DNA of 52,311 nt from DATAEY01 sp045805565 (GCA_045805565.1 JBJMKZ010000035.1:1-52311); one strand, 5' to 3'. Positions 23,893 through 34,078 are shown, counted from the stretch's first letter. Notes: generated from the letters alone by a model not told the origin. A program made the numbers and translations.

Positions 23893-25218
23893 TCATCCGG
23901 CGACCTTCGCCCGTGCCGGCAGCGATTCGGCTCCGGCGAGGGTCTGGCTGGTGGCAGAGGTGATCTGCACCGCCACGATCTCCCCCGGTTGCGCCAGGCC
24001 GTCGAAGTTGACCACCTTGTTGTGGCGCGTACGGCCCCTCAGCCGGGAGGGATCGGTGCGCGACGGGCCCTCGACCAGGACGTCGAGCGTCCTGCCCACG
24101 AAGCGCTGGGCGCGCGCGTGGGCGCGGCGCTGGACGAGTTCCACCAGCCGCCCCATACGTTCGCGTTGCACGCGGTGCGGGACGGATCCGGCCATCCCGG
24201 CGGCCTCGGTTCCGCGTCGCGGCGAGAAGACGAAGGTGAAGGCGCCGTCGTAGCCGACTTCTTCCACCACCTGCAGGGTCTGCTCGAAGTCGGCTTCGGT
24301 CTCCCCCGGGAAGCCGACGATGATGTCGGTGGTCAGGGCGCAGTCGGGCACGTGCTCGCGGATCAGCGCGACCCGGTCGAGGTAGCGCTCGCGGGTGTAC
24401 GTGCGCCGCATCGCCTTGAGCATCTGCGACGACCCTGACTGCAGGGGAAGGTGGATGTGCTCGCAGACCGCCGGCAGCCGGGCATGGGCGCGCACGACGT
24501 CCTCGCGCATGTCCTTCGGGTGGGGGCTGGTGTACCGGATTCGGTCGATCCCCTCCACCGAGTCGATCGCCGCCAGCAGCTGCGCGAAGTCGGCCGGGCG
24601 CGGCCGCAGGTCGCGGCCGTAGGAGTTGACGTTCTGGCCCAGCAGGGTGACCTCCCGGACGCCCTCGCGAGCCACGCGGTGCGCCTGCGCGACCAGCTCG
24701 TCGAGTGGCCGGGAGACCTCGCGGCCGCGCGTGGAGGGAACGATGCAGTACGCGCAGCGGCAGTTGCACCCCACCGAGATCTGCAGCCACGCCTGGAAGT
24801 CGCGCGCTCGCTTCTCGGGGAGGCGGCCGGTGAACGTCTCGAACTCGAAGTAGCCCTGCGCGGTGAGCGAGTCGGAGGTGAGGAACTCGGCCAGCTTGTT
24901 CACCTGCCCGGGCCCGAACGCGACATCCACGAACGGGAAGCGCTCGAACACCGCCTCCTTGACCGACTGCGCCCAGCACCCGCCCACGCCGACGACGACG
25001 TCGGGACGCTCGCGCTTGGCTCGCTTGGCCTCGCCAAGGTGGGCGATGAAGCGCTCGTCCGCCTTCTCGCGGATCGAGCATGTGTTGAACAGGATCAGGT
25101 CGGCCTGGCCGCGGACGTCGGCCTCGTGGTAGCCGAGCGACTCGAGCATCCCCTTGATCCGCTCCGAGTCGTGCTCGTTCATCTGGCAGCCGAACGTGGT
25201 GACGTGGTAGCTGGGCAC
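23893..25218 (-). CDS. miaB: tRNA-2-methylthio-N6-dimethylallyladenosine synthase
   Basis: A 441-residue methylthiotransferase that converts i6A37 to ms2i6A37 in tRNA. It has the N-terminal UPF0004 domain with three cluster-binding Cys (Cys11 in FGCQMN, Cys47 in NTCSIRE, Cys81 in GGCWAQ), radical SAM motif CNCRCAYC (Cys151, Cys155, Cys158) and a C-terminal TRAM domain (VLVEGPSRTDPSRLRGRT). All six cluster Cys are present. GTG 25218 has TACCCT (minus strand, 25225-25230) 6 nt upstream and no Shine-Dalgarno, suggesting a leaderless message. It lies 39 bp after rny. Confidence 0.95.
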   Translation of the reverse strand: MPSYHVTTFGCQMNEHDSERIKGMLESLGYHEADVRGQADLILFNTCSIREKADERFIAHLGEAKRAKRERPDVVVGVGGCWAQSVKEAVFERFPFVDVAFGPGQVNKLAEFLTSDSLTAQGYFEFETFTGRLPEKRARDFQAWLQISVGCNCRCAYCIVPSTRGREVSRPLDELVAQAHRVAREGVREVTLLGQNVNSYGRDLRPRPADFAQLLAAIDSVEGIDRIRYTSPHPKDMREDVVRAHARLPAVCEHIHLPLQSGSSQMLKAMRRTYTRERYLDRVALIREHVPDCALTTDIIVGFPGETEADFEQTLQVVEEVGYDGAFTFVFSPRRGTEAAGMAGSVPHRVQRERMGRLVELVQRRAHARAQRFVGRTLDVLVEGPSRTDPSRLRGRTRHNKVVNFDGLAQPGEIVAVQITSATSQTLAGAESLPARAKVAG

Positions 25219-25224
25219 GGTCCA

Positions 25225-25230
25225 AGGGTA
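25225..25230 (-). promoter_or_regulatory. Candidate -10 element of miaB (TACCCT)
   Basis: TACCCT on the minus strand ends 6 nt before GTG 25218, with no Shine-Dalgarno between. It fits the leaderless pattern. Confidence 0.42.
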
Positions 25231-25257
25231 GCCCTCGGCCAGCCGTCTGCGCCGGGA

Positions 25258-26709
25258 TCAGCGCGCGTAGTCGACCGCGCGAGATTCGCGCACGACGGTC
25301 ACCTTGATCTGCCCGGGGTACTCGAGCTCCTGCTCGATCTCGCGCGCGATCTCGTGCGACAGCAGCACGGCGGCATCGTCGTCCAGCGAGCCCGGGGCGA
25401 CCATGACCCGAACCTCTCGCCCCGCCTGCATGGCGTAGACGCGGTCGACGCCCTCGTGGCGCTCGGCGATCTGCTCCAGGTGGCGAAGCCGCTTGACGTA
25501 CGACTCGAGCGACTCGCCCCGGGCTCCCGGTCGTGCCCCCGAGAGCGCGTCGGCGGCTTGGACGATTACCGCCTCCACAGTCTGGGGCTCGACCTCGTTG
25601 TGATGCGCCTCCATCGCGTGGGCGACCGCCTCCGGTTCGCCGTGACGGCGTGCCAGCTCGCCGCCCACCAGGGCGTGGGGGCCCTCGATCTCGTGCGAGA
25701 CGGCCTTGCCGATGTCGTGCAACAGGGCGGCCCGGCGCGCGGTCTTGACGCTCGCTCCCAGTTCCGCAGCCATCATCGCCGCCAGCTCCGCGCACTCGAT
25801 CACGTGAGCGAGGACGTTCTGGCCGTATGAGGTACGGAAGCGCAGCCGGCCCAGCAGCCGCACCAGCTCCGGGTCGACGGCCTGGACTCCCGCCTCGAGG
25901 ACGGCCTGCTCGCCGATGGTGACGATGCGATCGTCGATCTCGGCGCGGGCGTGCTCGTAGGCGTCCTCGATCCGGGCGGGGTGGATGCGCCCATCCGCGA
26001 TCAGCCTCTCGAGGGTCAGGCGCGCGACCTCGCGACGTACCCCGTCGAAGCCGGACAGGACGACGGCGTGCGGCGTGTCGTCCACGATGAAGTCGACTCC
26101 GGTGATGCTCTCCAGCGCCCGGATGTTGCGCCCCTCCCGCCCGATGATCCGGCCCTTCATCTCGTCGGCCGGAAGCTGCACGACGGAGACCGTGGTCTCC
26201 GCCGCGTGGTTGGCGGCCAGTCGCCCCATGCATACCGACAGGATGTTGCGCACGCGCCGCTCCGCCTGGCGCTTGGTCTCCTCCTCAACCTGTCGCACGA
26301 TCCGGGCGGCGTCGTGGCGGGCCTGGTCCTCGATCTCCTTGAGCAGGACCTGCTTGGCCTGGGCGGCGCTGAGCCCCGCGATGCGCTCCAGCTCGCGCAG
26401 GTGTTCTCGCTTGCGCTGCTCGAGCAGGTCTCGCTGGCGCTCGAGCTCGCGGTCGCGATCGGCGGCGACCTGCTCACGACGCGCCAGGTCGGCCAGCTTG
26501 ACGTCGATCGCCTCCTCCTTGGAGATCACGCGCTCCTCGATCCGGGCGATCTCGGCTCGTCGCTCGAGCAGCTCGGCCTCGAGCTCGTCGCGCGGGCGCA
26601 CCTCCGGGGTCGCGACGGCGGACCGGTGCGCGCGCCCCGCCCGCGCATGCAGCGCAGCGGCCACGATCAGCCCCACCGCCAGGAGAGCCGCCGCGATCAC
26701 GATCGTCAT
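25258..26709 (-). CDS. rny: Ribonuclease Y
   Basis: A 483-residue membrane-anchored endoribonuclease that starts decay of many mRNAs. It has an N-terminal membrane helix (about 2-22), a long charged coiled coil (about 40-150), a KH domain with GRIIGREGRNIRALE, and an HD domain with HDIGKAVSHE carrying the metal-binding His-Asp. Length is slightly below the usual ~515. ATG 26709 follows AAGGGA. A promoter 284-312 nt upstream and a hairpin-rich leader suggest post-transcriptional control. Partners RNase J and PNPase are also encoded here. Confidence 0.95.
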   Translation of the reverse strand: MTIVIAAALLAVGLIVAAALHARAGRAHRSAVATPEVRPRDELEAELLERRAEIARIEERVISKEEAIDVKLADLARREQVAADRDRELERQRDLLEQRKREHLRELERIAGLSAAQAKQVLLKEIEDQARHDAARIVRQVEEETKRQAERRVRNILSVCMGRLAANHAAETTVSVVQLPADEMKGRIIGREGRNIRALESITGVDFIVDDTPHAVVLSGFDGVRREVARLTLERLIADGRIHPARIEDAYEHARAEIDDRIVTIGEQAVLEAGVQAVDPELVRLLGRLRFRTSYGQNVLAHVIECAELAAMMAAELGASVKTARRAALLHDIGKAVSHEIEGPHALVGGELARRHGEPEAVAHAMEAHHNEVEPQTVEAVIVQAADALSGARPGARGESLESYVKRLRHLEQIAERHEGVDRVYAMQAGREVRVMVAPGSLDDDAAVLLSHEIAREIEQELEYPGQIKVTVVRESRAVDYAR

Positions 26710-26986
26710 GTCGATTCCCTTCTGCCGGGCCGGCCGGCGGCCGGCCCGCTCGTCTTCGGTTATCGGTGCGAGTAGGACCGGGCCGTGCGGCGGGCACGGA
26801 GCGGGAACGGCGAGCGGCCCGTGGCCGCTGCCCAGGCTGGCGGCTAGCTACCGGGTCTAGTCGATGCGAGCAGGCCTGGGGGCCCCTCGAAAGTCAGTCG
26901 GTTTGCCGTCGACACTGAAGTTCCGAGCTCTGGGAAAACTGGGTTTTGCTGGTGTTTGTCGCCCTTGGCGGGCCCAATCCCTCGCT
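26710..26986 (-). promoter_or_regulatory. Long structured 5' leader of rny
   Basis: The 363-bp gap between recX and rny has no convincing gene. If the promoter at 26993-27021 is used, an approximately 277-nt leader precedes rny. Short perfect hairpins occur along it: 26727-26747 (9-bp stem, arms GGGCCGGCC/GGCCGGCCC, 18 nt before the ATG), 26785-26797 (GTGC/GCAC), 26814-26828 (GCGGCC/GGCCGC) and 26935-26947 (AAAAC/GTTTT). I recognise no known riboswitch class. It could be an autoregulatory target of RNase Y or hold a separate small RNA. Confidence 0.4.
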
Positions 26987-26992
26987 GCTTTG

Positions 26993-27021
26993 ATCGTAGT
27001 ACCGGCGGCGGCCGGGCGCAA
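26993..27021 (-). promoter_or_regulatory. Sigma70-type promoter upstream of rny
   Basis: On the minus strand, TTGCGC (27021-27016) and TACGAT (26998-26993) are spaced by exactly 17 bp, the best -35/-10 pair I found in the window. It sits just after the recX stop and points toward rny. Confidence 0.5.
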
Positions 27022-27022
27022 A

Positions 27023-27036
27023 CGAACGGGTGTTTT
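27023..27036. promoter_or_regulatory. SOS-like box upstream of the rny promoter
   Basis: CGAACGGGTGTTTT matches CGAACRNRYGTTYC at 13 of 14 positions, but its right arm is GTTTT rather than GTTCG, so symmetry is weaker than at 23841. It starts one base upstream of the -35 element of the promoter facing rny. Confidence 0.3.
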
Positions 27037-27072
27037 GGTGGAGGCCTCCGGTTTCGCGCAGCGTCGGGCCGC

Positions 27073-27543
27073 TCAGGCGACCCGACCGGTGCGCGAGTGC
27101 TCTCGGACCGCGTCGCAGGCGAGCTCGAAGTCGTACCCGCGGCGCAGGAGAAGCCCGAGCGCGCGATCGCGCTCGCGCGCCTGATCGGCGCCGTGCGGTA
27201 GGCGGCGGCGAAGCAGCGCGACCGCCGCCTCCAGCTCGACGTCGTGCGGTCGCTGGACCGTGGCCTGCGCCAGCTCGGCGTCCACGCCGGCGCCGACAAG
27301 CCGCTGCTCTATGCGCCGGCAGCCCCAGCCGTCGAGGGACCGGCGGTCCTCGGTGAAGCGCCGGGCGTAGCGTGCGTCATCGAGATATCCCTGCTCGATA
27401 AGGGCCGCCAGGGCCTGCCTGGCGACGGCCGGATCCACCGCTTCGGACTCGAGCCGGCGAGCGGTCTCCGCCACCGTCCGATCCCGCTTGGCCAGGAAGC
27501 CGAAGGCGATCTCCAGCGCCTGCTGGAGACGATCCGCGGCCAT
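27073..27543 (-). CDS. recX: Regulatory protein RecX
   Basis: A 156-residue all-helical RecX protein that binds RecA filaments and limits recombinase activity. Typical tandem three-helix repeats are visible, with LAKRDRTVAETARRLE, ALIEQGYLDDARYARRFTEDR and RRIEQRLVGAGV. The start ATG 27543 lies 3 nt after the recA stop, so recA-recX are coupled. The length is normal. The internal repeat LLRRGYDFELACDAV completes the third repeat. Confidence 0.9.
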   Translation of the reverse strand: MAADRLQQALEIAFGFLAKRDRTVAETARRLESEAVDPAVARQALAALIEQGYLDDARYARRFTEDRRSLDGWGCRRIEQRLVGAGVDAELAQATVQRPHDVELEAAVALLRRRLPHGADQARERDRALGLLLRRGYDFELACDAVREHSRTGRVA

Positions 27544-27546
27544 CGA

Positions 27547-28647
<1,101 letters not shown>

Positions 28648-28824
28648 GCAGGTCGGCTCCTTGGCTTGAGGAGAACGCACCACGGTAGGCGCGGCAGCGG
28701 ACGGAACGGAGGCTAGGAGCAGGCGCTGTGCAGGCTCTACCCAGGGGTGTGACCTAACCGTGACGATCGCCGTCGGTGGCTGGCCTGTGCCCGTCTGGGC
28801 GACACCACGCCCCCGACGCCGCCG

Positions 28825-29382
28825 CTACAGCCGAGTTCGGGCGACAGGCTCGTAGCTCGCCCCCGAGCGCGCGAGCCGCGACCGGTACAGGGTGACGGCC
28901 GGCCCGTCGAACGCCGCCCGCGGCGGCGGCGGCAGCGACGCCTGGTCGCGTGCGCTCACTCGCGCGCGGGCCCGGACGCGGGCGATCGTGACGTGGGGGT
29001 GGAAGCGCCGTTTCTCGGGGGGGTATGCGGCTTGGGCCGCCAGGGTGTCGCTGAGGCGCTGCTGCAGCGCGGCGAGCCCGCCGGCCCGGTCGCCCAGGTC
29101 GATGGCGAGCACGCGGGGCCGCCGCGGTGGGAGCCACCGCAGGGCGCCCAACGACAGGCCCGGCGCGGGCCCGGCGCAGGCGGCGGTCAGCTCGGCCACC
29201 GACTCGATGTCCTCCTCGTCGCACCAGCCCAGAAAGCACAGCGTGGCGTGCAGGTTGGCCGGCGGGATCGGGCGCAGCTGCGCCCGTCCCTCCAGGTGCT
29301 CGCGCGCCCACGCCCCCAGCTCGCGGCGTATCGGGTCGGGCAGGTCCAGCGCGACGAACAGCCTTGCCCGCCCGGGGCTCAC
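28825..29382 (-). CDS. thpR: RNA 2',3'-cyclic phosphodiesterase (2'-5' RNA ligase family)
   Basis: A 185-residue 2H phosphoesterase. Both HxTx motifs are present: HATLCF (about residue 45) and HVTIAR (about 131). Family members open 2',3'-cyclic phosphates or reversibly join 2'-5' RNA; the true cellular substrate is unsettled. GTG 29382 overlaps the cinA stop as GTGA, so it is translated with cinA. recA follows 177 bp downstream. The order cinA-thpR-recA matches the cinA-ligT-recA operon known in Deinococcus. Confidence 0.9.
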   Translation of the reverse strand: MSPGRARLFVALDLPDPIRRELGAWAREHLEGRAQLRPIPPANLHATLCFLGWCDEEDIESVAELTAACAGPAPGLSLGALRWLPPRRPRVLAIDLGDRAGGLAALQQRLSDTLAAQAAYPPEKRRFHPHVTIARVRARARVSARDQASLPPPPRAAFDGPAVTLYRSRLARSGASYEPVARTRL

Positions 29383-30704
29383 GCCGGAGCGCGCTGGGCA
29401 GCACCGCCCTCCGGGTCGCGCTCCCCGGCCACCGCCCGGCGCAGGAGGTGCATGGCCACGGTCGTCGAGCGATCGCGCACGTCGGCCCGGTTGCCCGGCA
29501 GGTTCACCGCGCGTGCGAGCGCCCCGGCGCCGCGCTCGGCCACGCACAGGCACACGTATCCGACGGGCTTGCGGGGGCTTCCCCCTCCGGGGCCCGCCAC
29601 GCCGGTCAGCCCGACTCCGAAGTCGGTGTCGAAGGCCGCGATCGCCCCCTCGGCGAGCGCGCGCGCGACCTCCGGCGAGACGGCCCCGTGCGCGTCGATC
29701 AGCTCCGCCGGCACGCCGACCAGCGTGCGCTTGGCCTCATCGGCGTAGGCGACCAGTCCGCCCGCCACGTACTCGGAGGCGCCGGGACGCTCGGTCAGCC
29801 GCGCCGCCAGCAGGCCGCCCGTGCACGACTCGGCGACCGCGATCGTCCGGCGCGGCGGCCCGAGCAGCAGGCGCGCCACCTGGTCGTCGACGGTCGACCC
29901 GTCGTCCGAGAACAAGGTGTCCGCGTGCCGGGTGCGGATCCTCTCCTCGAGCGCTCGGTAGACCTCCTCGTCGGCTGGCTCGTAGCGGGTGGCCAGCTCG
30001 ATCTCGCCGCGTCGCAGGCAGGTGGTGATCTCGAGGCGGTCGAGCGCCACGCCGGCGGCCTCGATATCGCGCAAGGAGGCCGCGATCTCCGACTCCGGAA
30101 TGCCGAACAGCCGCAGGATCGACTGCCGGTACGTGGTGGCGCCCGCGATGGCGGCGCGGAACGCCTCGGTCGCCACGGCGTCGCGCCACATCGGCTGCAG
30201 CTCCCGCGGAGGCCCCGGGAGGACGACGACGGTCGGCCCCGGCTCGGCGACCGGCGGGACCACGAGCCCCGGAGCGGTTCCCACCGGCTGGAGGACGGTG
30301 GCGCCCTTGGGGACGACCGCCTGCTTGCGGTTCGATGCGCGGATCGCCTGCTCGTCGAGCCCGGGCCAGCGGGCGAGCAGGGGCCGCAGGATCTCGGCGA
30401 TCCGCCCTTCGAGGTCCTCGTCGAGCATCATCGGGCGCCCGCAGAAGCCGCCGACCACCTCGGCGGTCAGATCGTCCGCGGTGGGGCCCAGGCCTCCGCT
30501 GGTGACGATGAGGTCCGCGCCCTCGGCGCCCAGGAACGTCAGGGCGGCCAGCATCGCCTCGCGACGGTCGCCGACGATCGCCTGGTGGGCGACGTCGATG
30601 CCCAGCTCTCGCAGGCGCTCGGAAAGCCACGGCCCATTGCGGTCCGTCACCCTTCCGCTCAGCACCTCGGTGCCCGTGATCAGGATCCCCGCGCGTGTCC
30701 CCAT
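29379..30704 (-). CDS. cinA: Competence/damage-inducible protein CinA (NMN amidohydrolase type)
   Basis: A 441-residue two-domain protein. The N-terminal MoCF-like domain (about 1-170) has TGTEVLSGRVTDRN and TSGGLGPTADDLT, linked in homologues to ADP-ribose pyrophosphatase activity. The C-terminal PncC domain (about 270-425) has AVAESCTGGLLAARLTE and GVAGPGGG, the NMN deamidase signature of the NAD salvage cycle. ATG 30704 follows the RodZ-like gene by 10 nt. It overlaps thpR by GTGA. Confidence 0.94.
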   Translation of the reverse strand: MGTRAGILITGTEVLSGRVTDRNGPWLSERLRELGIDVAHQAIVGDRREAMLAALTFLGAEGADLIVTSGGLGPTADDLTAEVVGGFCGRPMMLDEDLEGRIAEILRPLLARWPGLDEQAIRASNRKQAVVPKGATVLQPVGTAPGLVVPPVAEPGPTVVVLPGPPRELQPMWRDAVATEAFRAAIAGATTYRQSILRLFGIPESEIAASLRDIEAAGVALDRLEITTCLRRGEIELATRYEPADEEVYRALEERIRTRHADTLFSDDGSTVDDQVARLLLGPPRRTIAVAESCTGGLLAARLTERPGASEYVAGGLVAYADEAKRTLVGVPAELIDAHGAVSPEVARALAEGAIAAFDTDFGVGLTGVAGPGGGSPRKPVGYVCLCVAERGAGALARAVNLPGNRADVRDRSTTVAMHLLRRAVAGERDPEGGAAQRAPA

Positions 30705-30714
30705 CAGCCGCGTC

Positions 30715-31449
30715 CTAGCATGCGTTGTCGCTGTCGGACAGACGCTTGCGCCCGGCCGGAGTCAGCTCGTAGTTGATCGCGTTGGCGCTCGAGGGCACCC
30801 CCAGCGTTCGCCCGTTGACCTTCATCTGGAGCGAGCTGTTGCCCAGGGTCAGCCGAAAGCGCTTCGAGCGGTAGGTCTTCTGGTCGGAGCCCGGCTCGAT
30901 GGTGTTGCTGAGCAGGAGTTCGTCCTTCGAGTTGCGCAGGCAAACGTAGACGGAGTCGCTGGGAATCAGCTGGAGCGAGACCCGGTGGGGCTTGGCGGCT
31001 ACGTGCGCCGGGCGCCGAGACGCCTTCGGCGGGGTCGGAGTGCTCAGCGTCGCCGATTGGCGCTCGCTGATCGACCCCAGCACGATCAGCAGCGCGATGA
31101 GGCCGACGATCGATAGCCCTATCGCCCACCCCCGCGAGATCGCAGGGGGCCTGATCCGGCGTGGTCGCTCGTCGCCCCGGTTGGGGGCGAGGGGCTGGAT
31201 CTCGTGCTCCACCGGCGGCTCGTGGCGCAGCTTGTACTCCTCCACCAGCAGCCTCCCGTCGACGCCCAGATAGTCGGCGTACGTGCGCAGGAAGCTCTTG
31301 ACGAAGGTCGGGCCGGGGAGCAGCTCCCACTCCTCGTTCTCGATCGCGCGCAGGTACTTCGCACGGATCTTCGTGGCCACCTCGACCTCGGAGATGTCGA
31401 TTCGGGCGCGCGTGCGCGCCTCCCGCAATGTGGCGCCGATGTCCGGCAT
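30715..31449 (-). CDS. RodZ-like helix-turn-helix membrane protein
   Basis: A 244-residue bitopic membrane protein. The N-terminal helix-turn-helix (about 1-70, GATLREARTRARIDISEVE, FLRTYADYLGVD) is of the HTH_25 type found in RodZ. A basic linker, one membrane helix (about 108-127) and an extracytoplasmic beta-rich DUF4115-like domain follow. RodZ links MreB to wall synthesis; in actinobacteria similar proteins sit upstream of cinA. ATG 31449 is preceded by TAGCCT (minus strand, 31461-31466) at 11 nt. It lies 51 bp after ftsK. Confidence 0.85.
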   Translation of the reverse strand: MPDIGATLREARTRARIDISEVEVATKIRAKYLRAIENEEWELLPGPTFVKSFLRTYADYLGVDGRLLVEEYKLRHEPPVEHEIQPLAPNRGDERPRRIRPPAISRGWAIGLSIVGLIALLIVLGSISERQSATLSTPTPPKASRRPAHVAAKPHRVSLQLIPSDSVYVCLRNSKDELLLSNTIEPGSDQKTYRSKRFRLTLGNSSLQMKVNGRTLGVPSSANAINYELTPAGRKRLSDSDNAC

Positions 31450-31500
31450 CCGCCGTCGAAAGGCTACCGGCGGCTAGTCGCACGCCCCGGCGGGCGCCGG

Positions 31501-33966
31501 TCAGGACGAATCCGTCTCGCTGCTGACCGGCTCGGCCGTCCCCGCTGGGGCGGAAGGGCCTGCGTCGCGGTCGCCCAGCTGGGCCAGCAGGCGCGGCACG
31601 TCGGCCTCGCCGATCAGGACCTGGCGGGGCTTGGATCCCTCGTAGCCGGAGATCACGCCGCGGCGCTCGAGCATGTCGATCAGCCGTCCCGCCCGGGTGT
31701 AGCCCAGGCGCAGGCGTCGCTGAAGCATCGACGTGGAGGCGGTGCCCATCTGCGCCACCAGCGCGATCGCATCCTCCAGGAGCGGGTCCTCGTCGGGATG
31801 GAACTCCTCGTCGCCGCTGCCCGCGTCCTCCTCGACGACCTCCTCCAGCAGCTCCTCCTGGAAATCGGGCTCGCCCTGGCGCCGCCAGGCCTCGGTCAGA
31901 ACCGCGATCTGCGCCTCGTCGACGTAGGCGCCGAGGATGCGCTGCAGTCGCGACGAGCCGATCGGCGAGAACAGCATGTCGCCCTGGCCGAGCAGCGACT
32001 CTGCCCCGTTCTGGTCGAGGATCACCCGTGAGTCGGTCTGAGAGGAGACGGCGAAGGCGATCCGCGACGGGACGTTCGCCTTGATCATCCCGGTGATCAC
32101 GTCCACCCGTGGGCTCTGGGTGGCCAGGACGAGGTGGATGCCGACCGCGCGGGCCTTCTGCGCCAGGCGGATCACCGCATCCTCGACGTCGGCGGGCGCG
32201 ACCATCATCAGGTCGGCCAGCTCGTCGATCACGCACACGACATAGGGCAGCGGCTGCTCGCCGCGCTTGGCGCGGGCGCGGTTGAGCTCCCCTAGGTTGC
32301 GGGTGCGCGCGAGCGACATGATCCCGTAGCGCTGCTCCATCTCCCGCACCAGATTGGCCAGGGCGTTGGCGGCCATCCGCGGGTTGGTGATCACCGGAGT
32401 GAGCAGGTGCGGGATTGAGTCGTAGTGGCTGAGCTCGACCTGCTTGGGGTCGACCAGCACCATCCGGACCTCGCGCGGCGTCGCGCGCAGGAGGATCGAG
32501 GAGAGCATCGCGTTGATGCAGCCGGACTTCCCCGAGCCGGTGGTTCCGGCCACCAGCAGGTGCGCCAGGTTGACCAGGTCGGCGCCGATCGCGCGACCGG
32601 CGACGTCCTTGCCAAGCCACACGGTCAGCGGCGACCATTCGGCCGGAGGGTCCTGGAAGACGTCGCCCAGGTGGACGATCCGCCGTCGCAGATTCGGGAC
32701 CTCCACCCCGACCGCCTGCTCCCCGGGAATGGGAGCCAGGATCCGGATCTCGGTCGCGGCCAGCGCGTATGCCAGGTCGTCCTTGAGCTGGGCGACCTTG
32801 GCGACCTTGGTGCCCGGGGCGAGCCGGAGCTTGTACCGGGTGATGTGCGGGCCGGTGACGGTCCCCACCACCTTGGCGTGCACGCCGAAGTGCCCGAGCG
32901 CCTCGAGAAGCTGGGTGGCGACCGCCTCCTGGTTGGACGTGTCGGGTCGCGCGGCCTCCCCCCGCGAGCGCTTGAGGAACGAGGCGTCCGGAACCTGCCA
33001 CTCGAAGTCGGGATCGTCGAGGACCGACGCGCGGTAACGCCCGCGGGGAGTCAGGTCGTCCCTAGCCGGCTCGGCGAGGGGAGTGGCGTCCGCCGGCGTG
33101 ACGTCTGGATCTTCGCCCTCCACCTCCTGGCCGACGCCGAGCAGCCGGGTGTCGCCGCCCTCGCCATCCGGCTGGTGGGCGATGTCGAACAGCTCGGGAC
33201 GATCGAGCGACGGCGCCTCCACGTGGGTGGCGCGCACCACCAGCTCGGGACCGGCGGGATCGGGCGGGGCCAGGGGATCGAGCGGTGCCGGCCGGACCGC
33301 CCCCGCGGCACGCCGACCCAGCGCAGCCCCGAGCTCGGCGGTCGATGTGCGCAGGCACCGGCCGGTCCCGATCAGCCCACCACGGGCGGCGTTGAGCACC
33401 CCCGCCACCGTGGCCCCGGTCAGGAGCAGGACGCCGGCGGCGAACAGGAACAGCGCCAGGATGTGGGCGCCCAGCGGTTGGACCGCGCGGTCGGCGACCG
33501 TGTACAGCGCTTCCCCGATGACGCCGCCGCGAGTCTGGACGAAGGCGGTATCCCAGGTCCCGGCCCGCGCGCCATCGGGCCCGAGGCCGAGCGTCCCCGC
33601 CGCGAAGGCGAGCGCCAGCGCGGCGAACAGGCACCCGCCGCCGGTTCCGAACGGCCGGCCCGCCCCCAGCAGCGGCCGCATGATCACCAGTCCGCCGCCC
33701 GCCACGAGCGCGATCGGCACGCCGTAGGCCAGCAGCCCGACCAGGTAGGCGATCCCGTGGGTTAGCGCCGCACCCGCCTCGCCACCGGACCAGCCGAGAT
33801 ACAGAACACACGCCAGGAACACCCCGAGCGCGACTAGCGCGAGCCCGATGAGGTCGAAGTCCCGCTGCGCCAGGACCGGCAGGCGAAGCCAGACGCCGGC
33901 GCCGAAGCGGCGCCGGCGCGGCTTGCTGCGCCGGGGCTTGCGGGCGGCGGTCCTGCGAGTCGACAT
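31501..33966 (-). CDS. ftsK: DNA translocase FtsK/SpoIIIE
   Basis: An 821-residue septal DNA pump that clears chromosome ends from the division site. A basic N-terminal tail (RKPRRSKPRRRR) precedes four to five membrane helices (about 35-205), a variable acidic/Pro linker, then the motor with Walker A GTTGSGKS and Walker B VVCVIDELADLMM. The C-terminal gamma winged helix reads RRLRLGYTRAGRLIDMLERRGV, used to recognise KOPS-type DNA. The frame is open further upstream, but ATG 33966 has GGAGG five nt before it and starts the normal N-terminus. Confidence 0.96.
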   Translation of the reverse strand: MSTRRTAARKPRRSKPRRRRFGAGVWLRLPVLAQRDFDLIGLALVALGVFLACVLYLGWSGGEAGAALTHGIAYLVGLLAYGVPIALVAGGGLVIMRPLLGAGRPFGTGGGCLFAALALAFAAGTLGLGPDGARAGTWDTAFVQTRGGVIGEALYTVADRAVQPLGAHILALFLFAAGVLLLTGATVAGVLNAARGGLIGTGRCLRTSTAELGAALGRRAAGAVRPAPLDPLAPPDPAGPELVVRATHVEAPSLDRPELFDIAHQPDGEGGDTRLLGVGQEVEGEDPDVTPADATPLAEPARDDLTPRGRYRASVLDDPDFEWQVPDASFLKRSRGEAARPDTSNQEAVATQLLEALGHFGVHAKVVGTVTGPHITRYKLRLAPGTKVAKVAQLKDDLAYALAATEIRILAPIPGEQAVGVEVPNLRRRIVHLGDVFQDPPAEWSPLTVWLGKDVAGRAIGADLVNLAHLLVAGTTGSGKSGCINAMLSSILLRATPREVRMVLVDPKQVELSHYDSIPHLLTPVITNPRMAANALANLVREMEQRYGIMSLARTRNLGELNRARAKRGEQPLPYVVCVIDELADLMMVAPADVEDAVIRLAQKARAVGIHLVLATQSPRVDVITGMIKANVPSRIAFAVSSQTDSRVILDQNGAESLLGQGDMLFSPIGSSRLQRILGAYVDEAQIAVLTEAWRRQGEPDFQEELLEEVVEEDAGSGDEEFHPDEDPLLEDAIALVAQMGTASTSMLQRRLRLGYTRAGRLIDMLERRGVISGYEGSKPRQVLIGEADVPRLLAQLGDRDAGPSAPAGTAEPVSSETDSS

Positions 33967-34072
33967 GTCGCCTCCACCCTTCGACGCCCGCCCGCACGAC
34001 CCTCCCGCGCGCGGGTCCGGCCGCAGCCGCCTGCGCCACCGGGAACCCTCACGGCTGACGGGCGCGGGGGCG

Positions 34073-34078
34073 TAGAGT
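34073..34078 (+). promoter_or_regulatory. Candidate -10 element of the peptidase gene (TAGAGT)
   Basis: TAGAGT ends 7 nt before ATG 34086, with no Shine-Dalgarno. It fits the leaderless pattern. Confidence 0.45.

Noticed and set aside
24451..25830. Long plus-strand frame opposite miaB and rny
   Set aside because: No recognisable domain; the opposite strand carries MiaB cluster motifs and RNase Y KH/HD motifs.
28648..28824. Search for a LexA box upstream of recA
   Set aside because: No CGAAC-N4-GTTCG or close variant is visible, so no SOS operator is claimed there.
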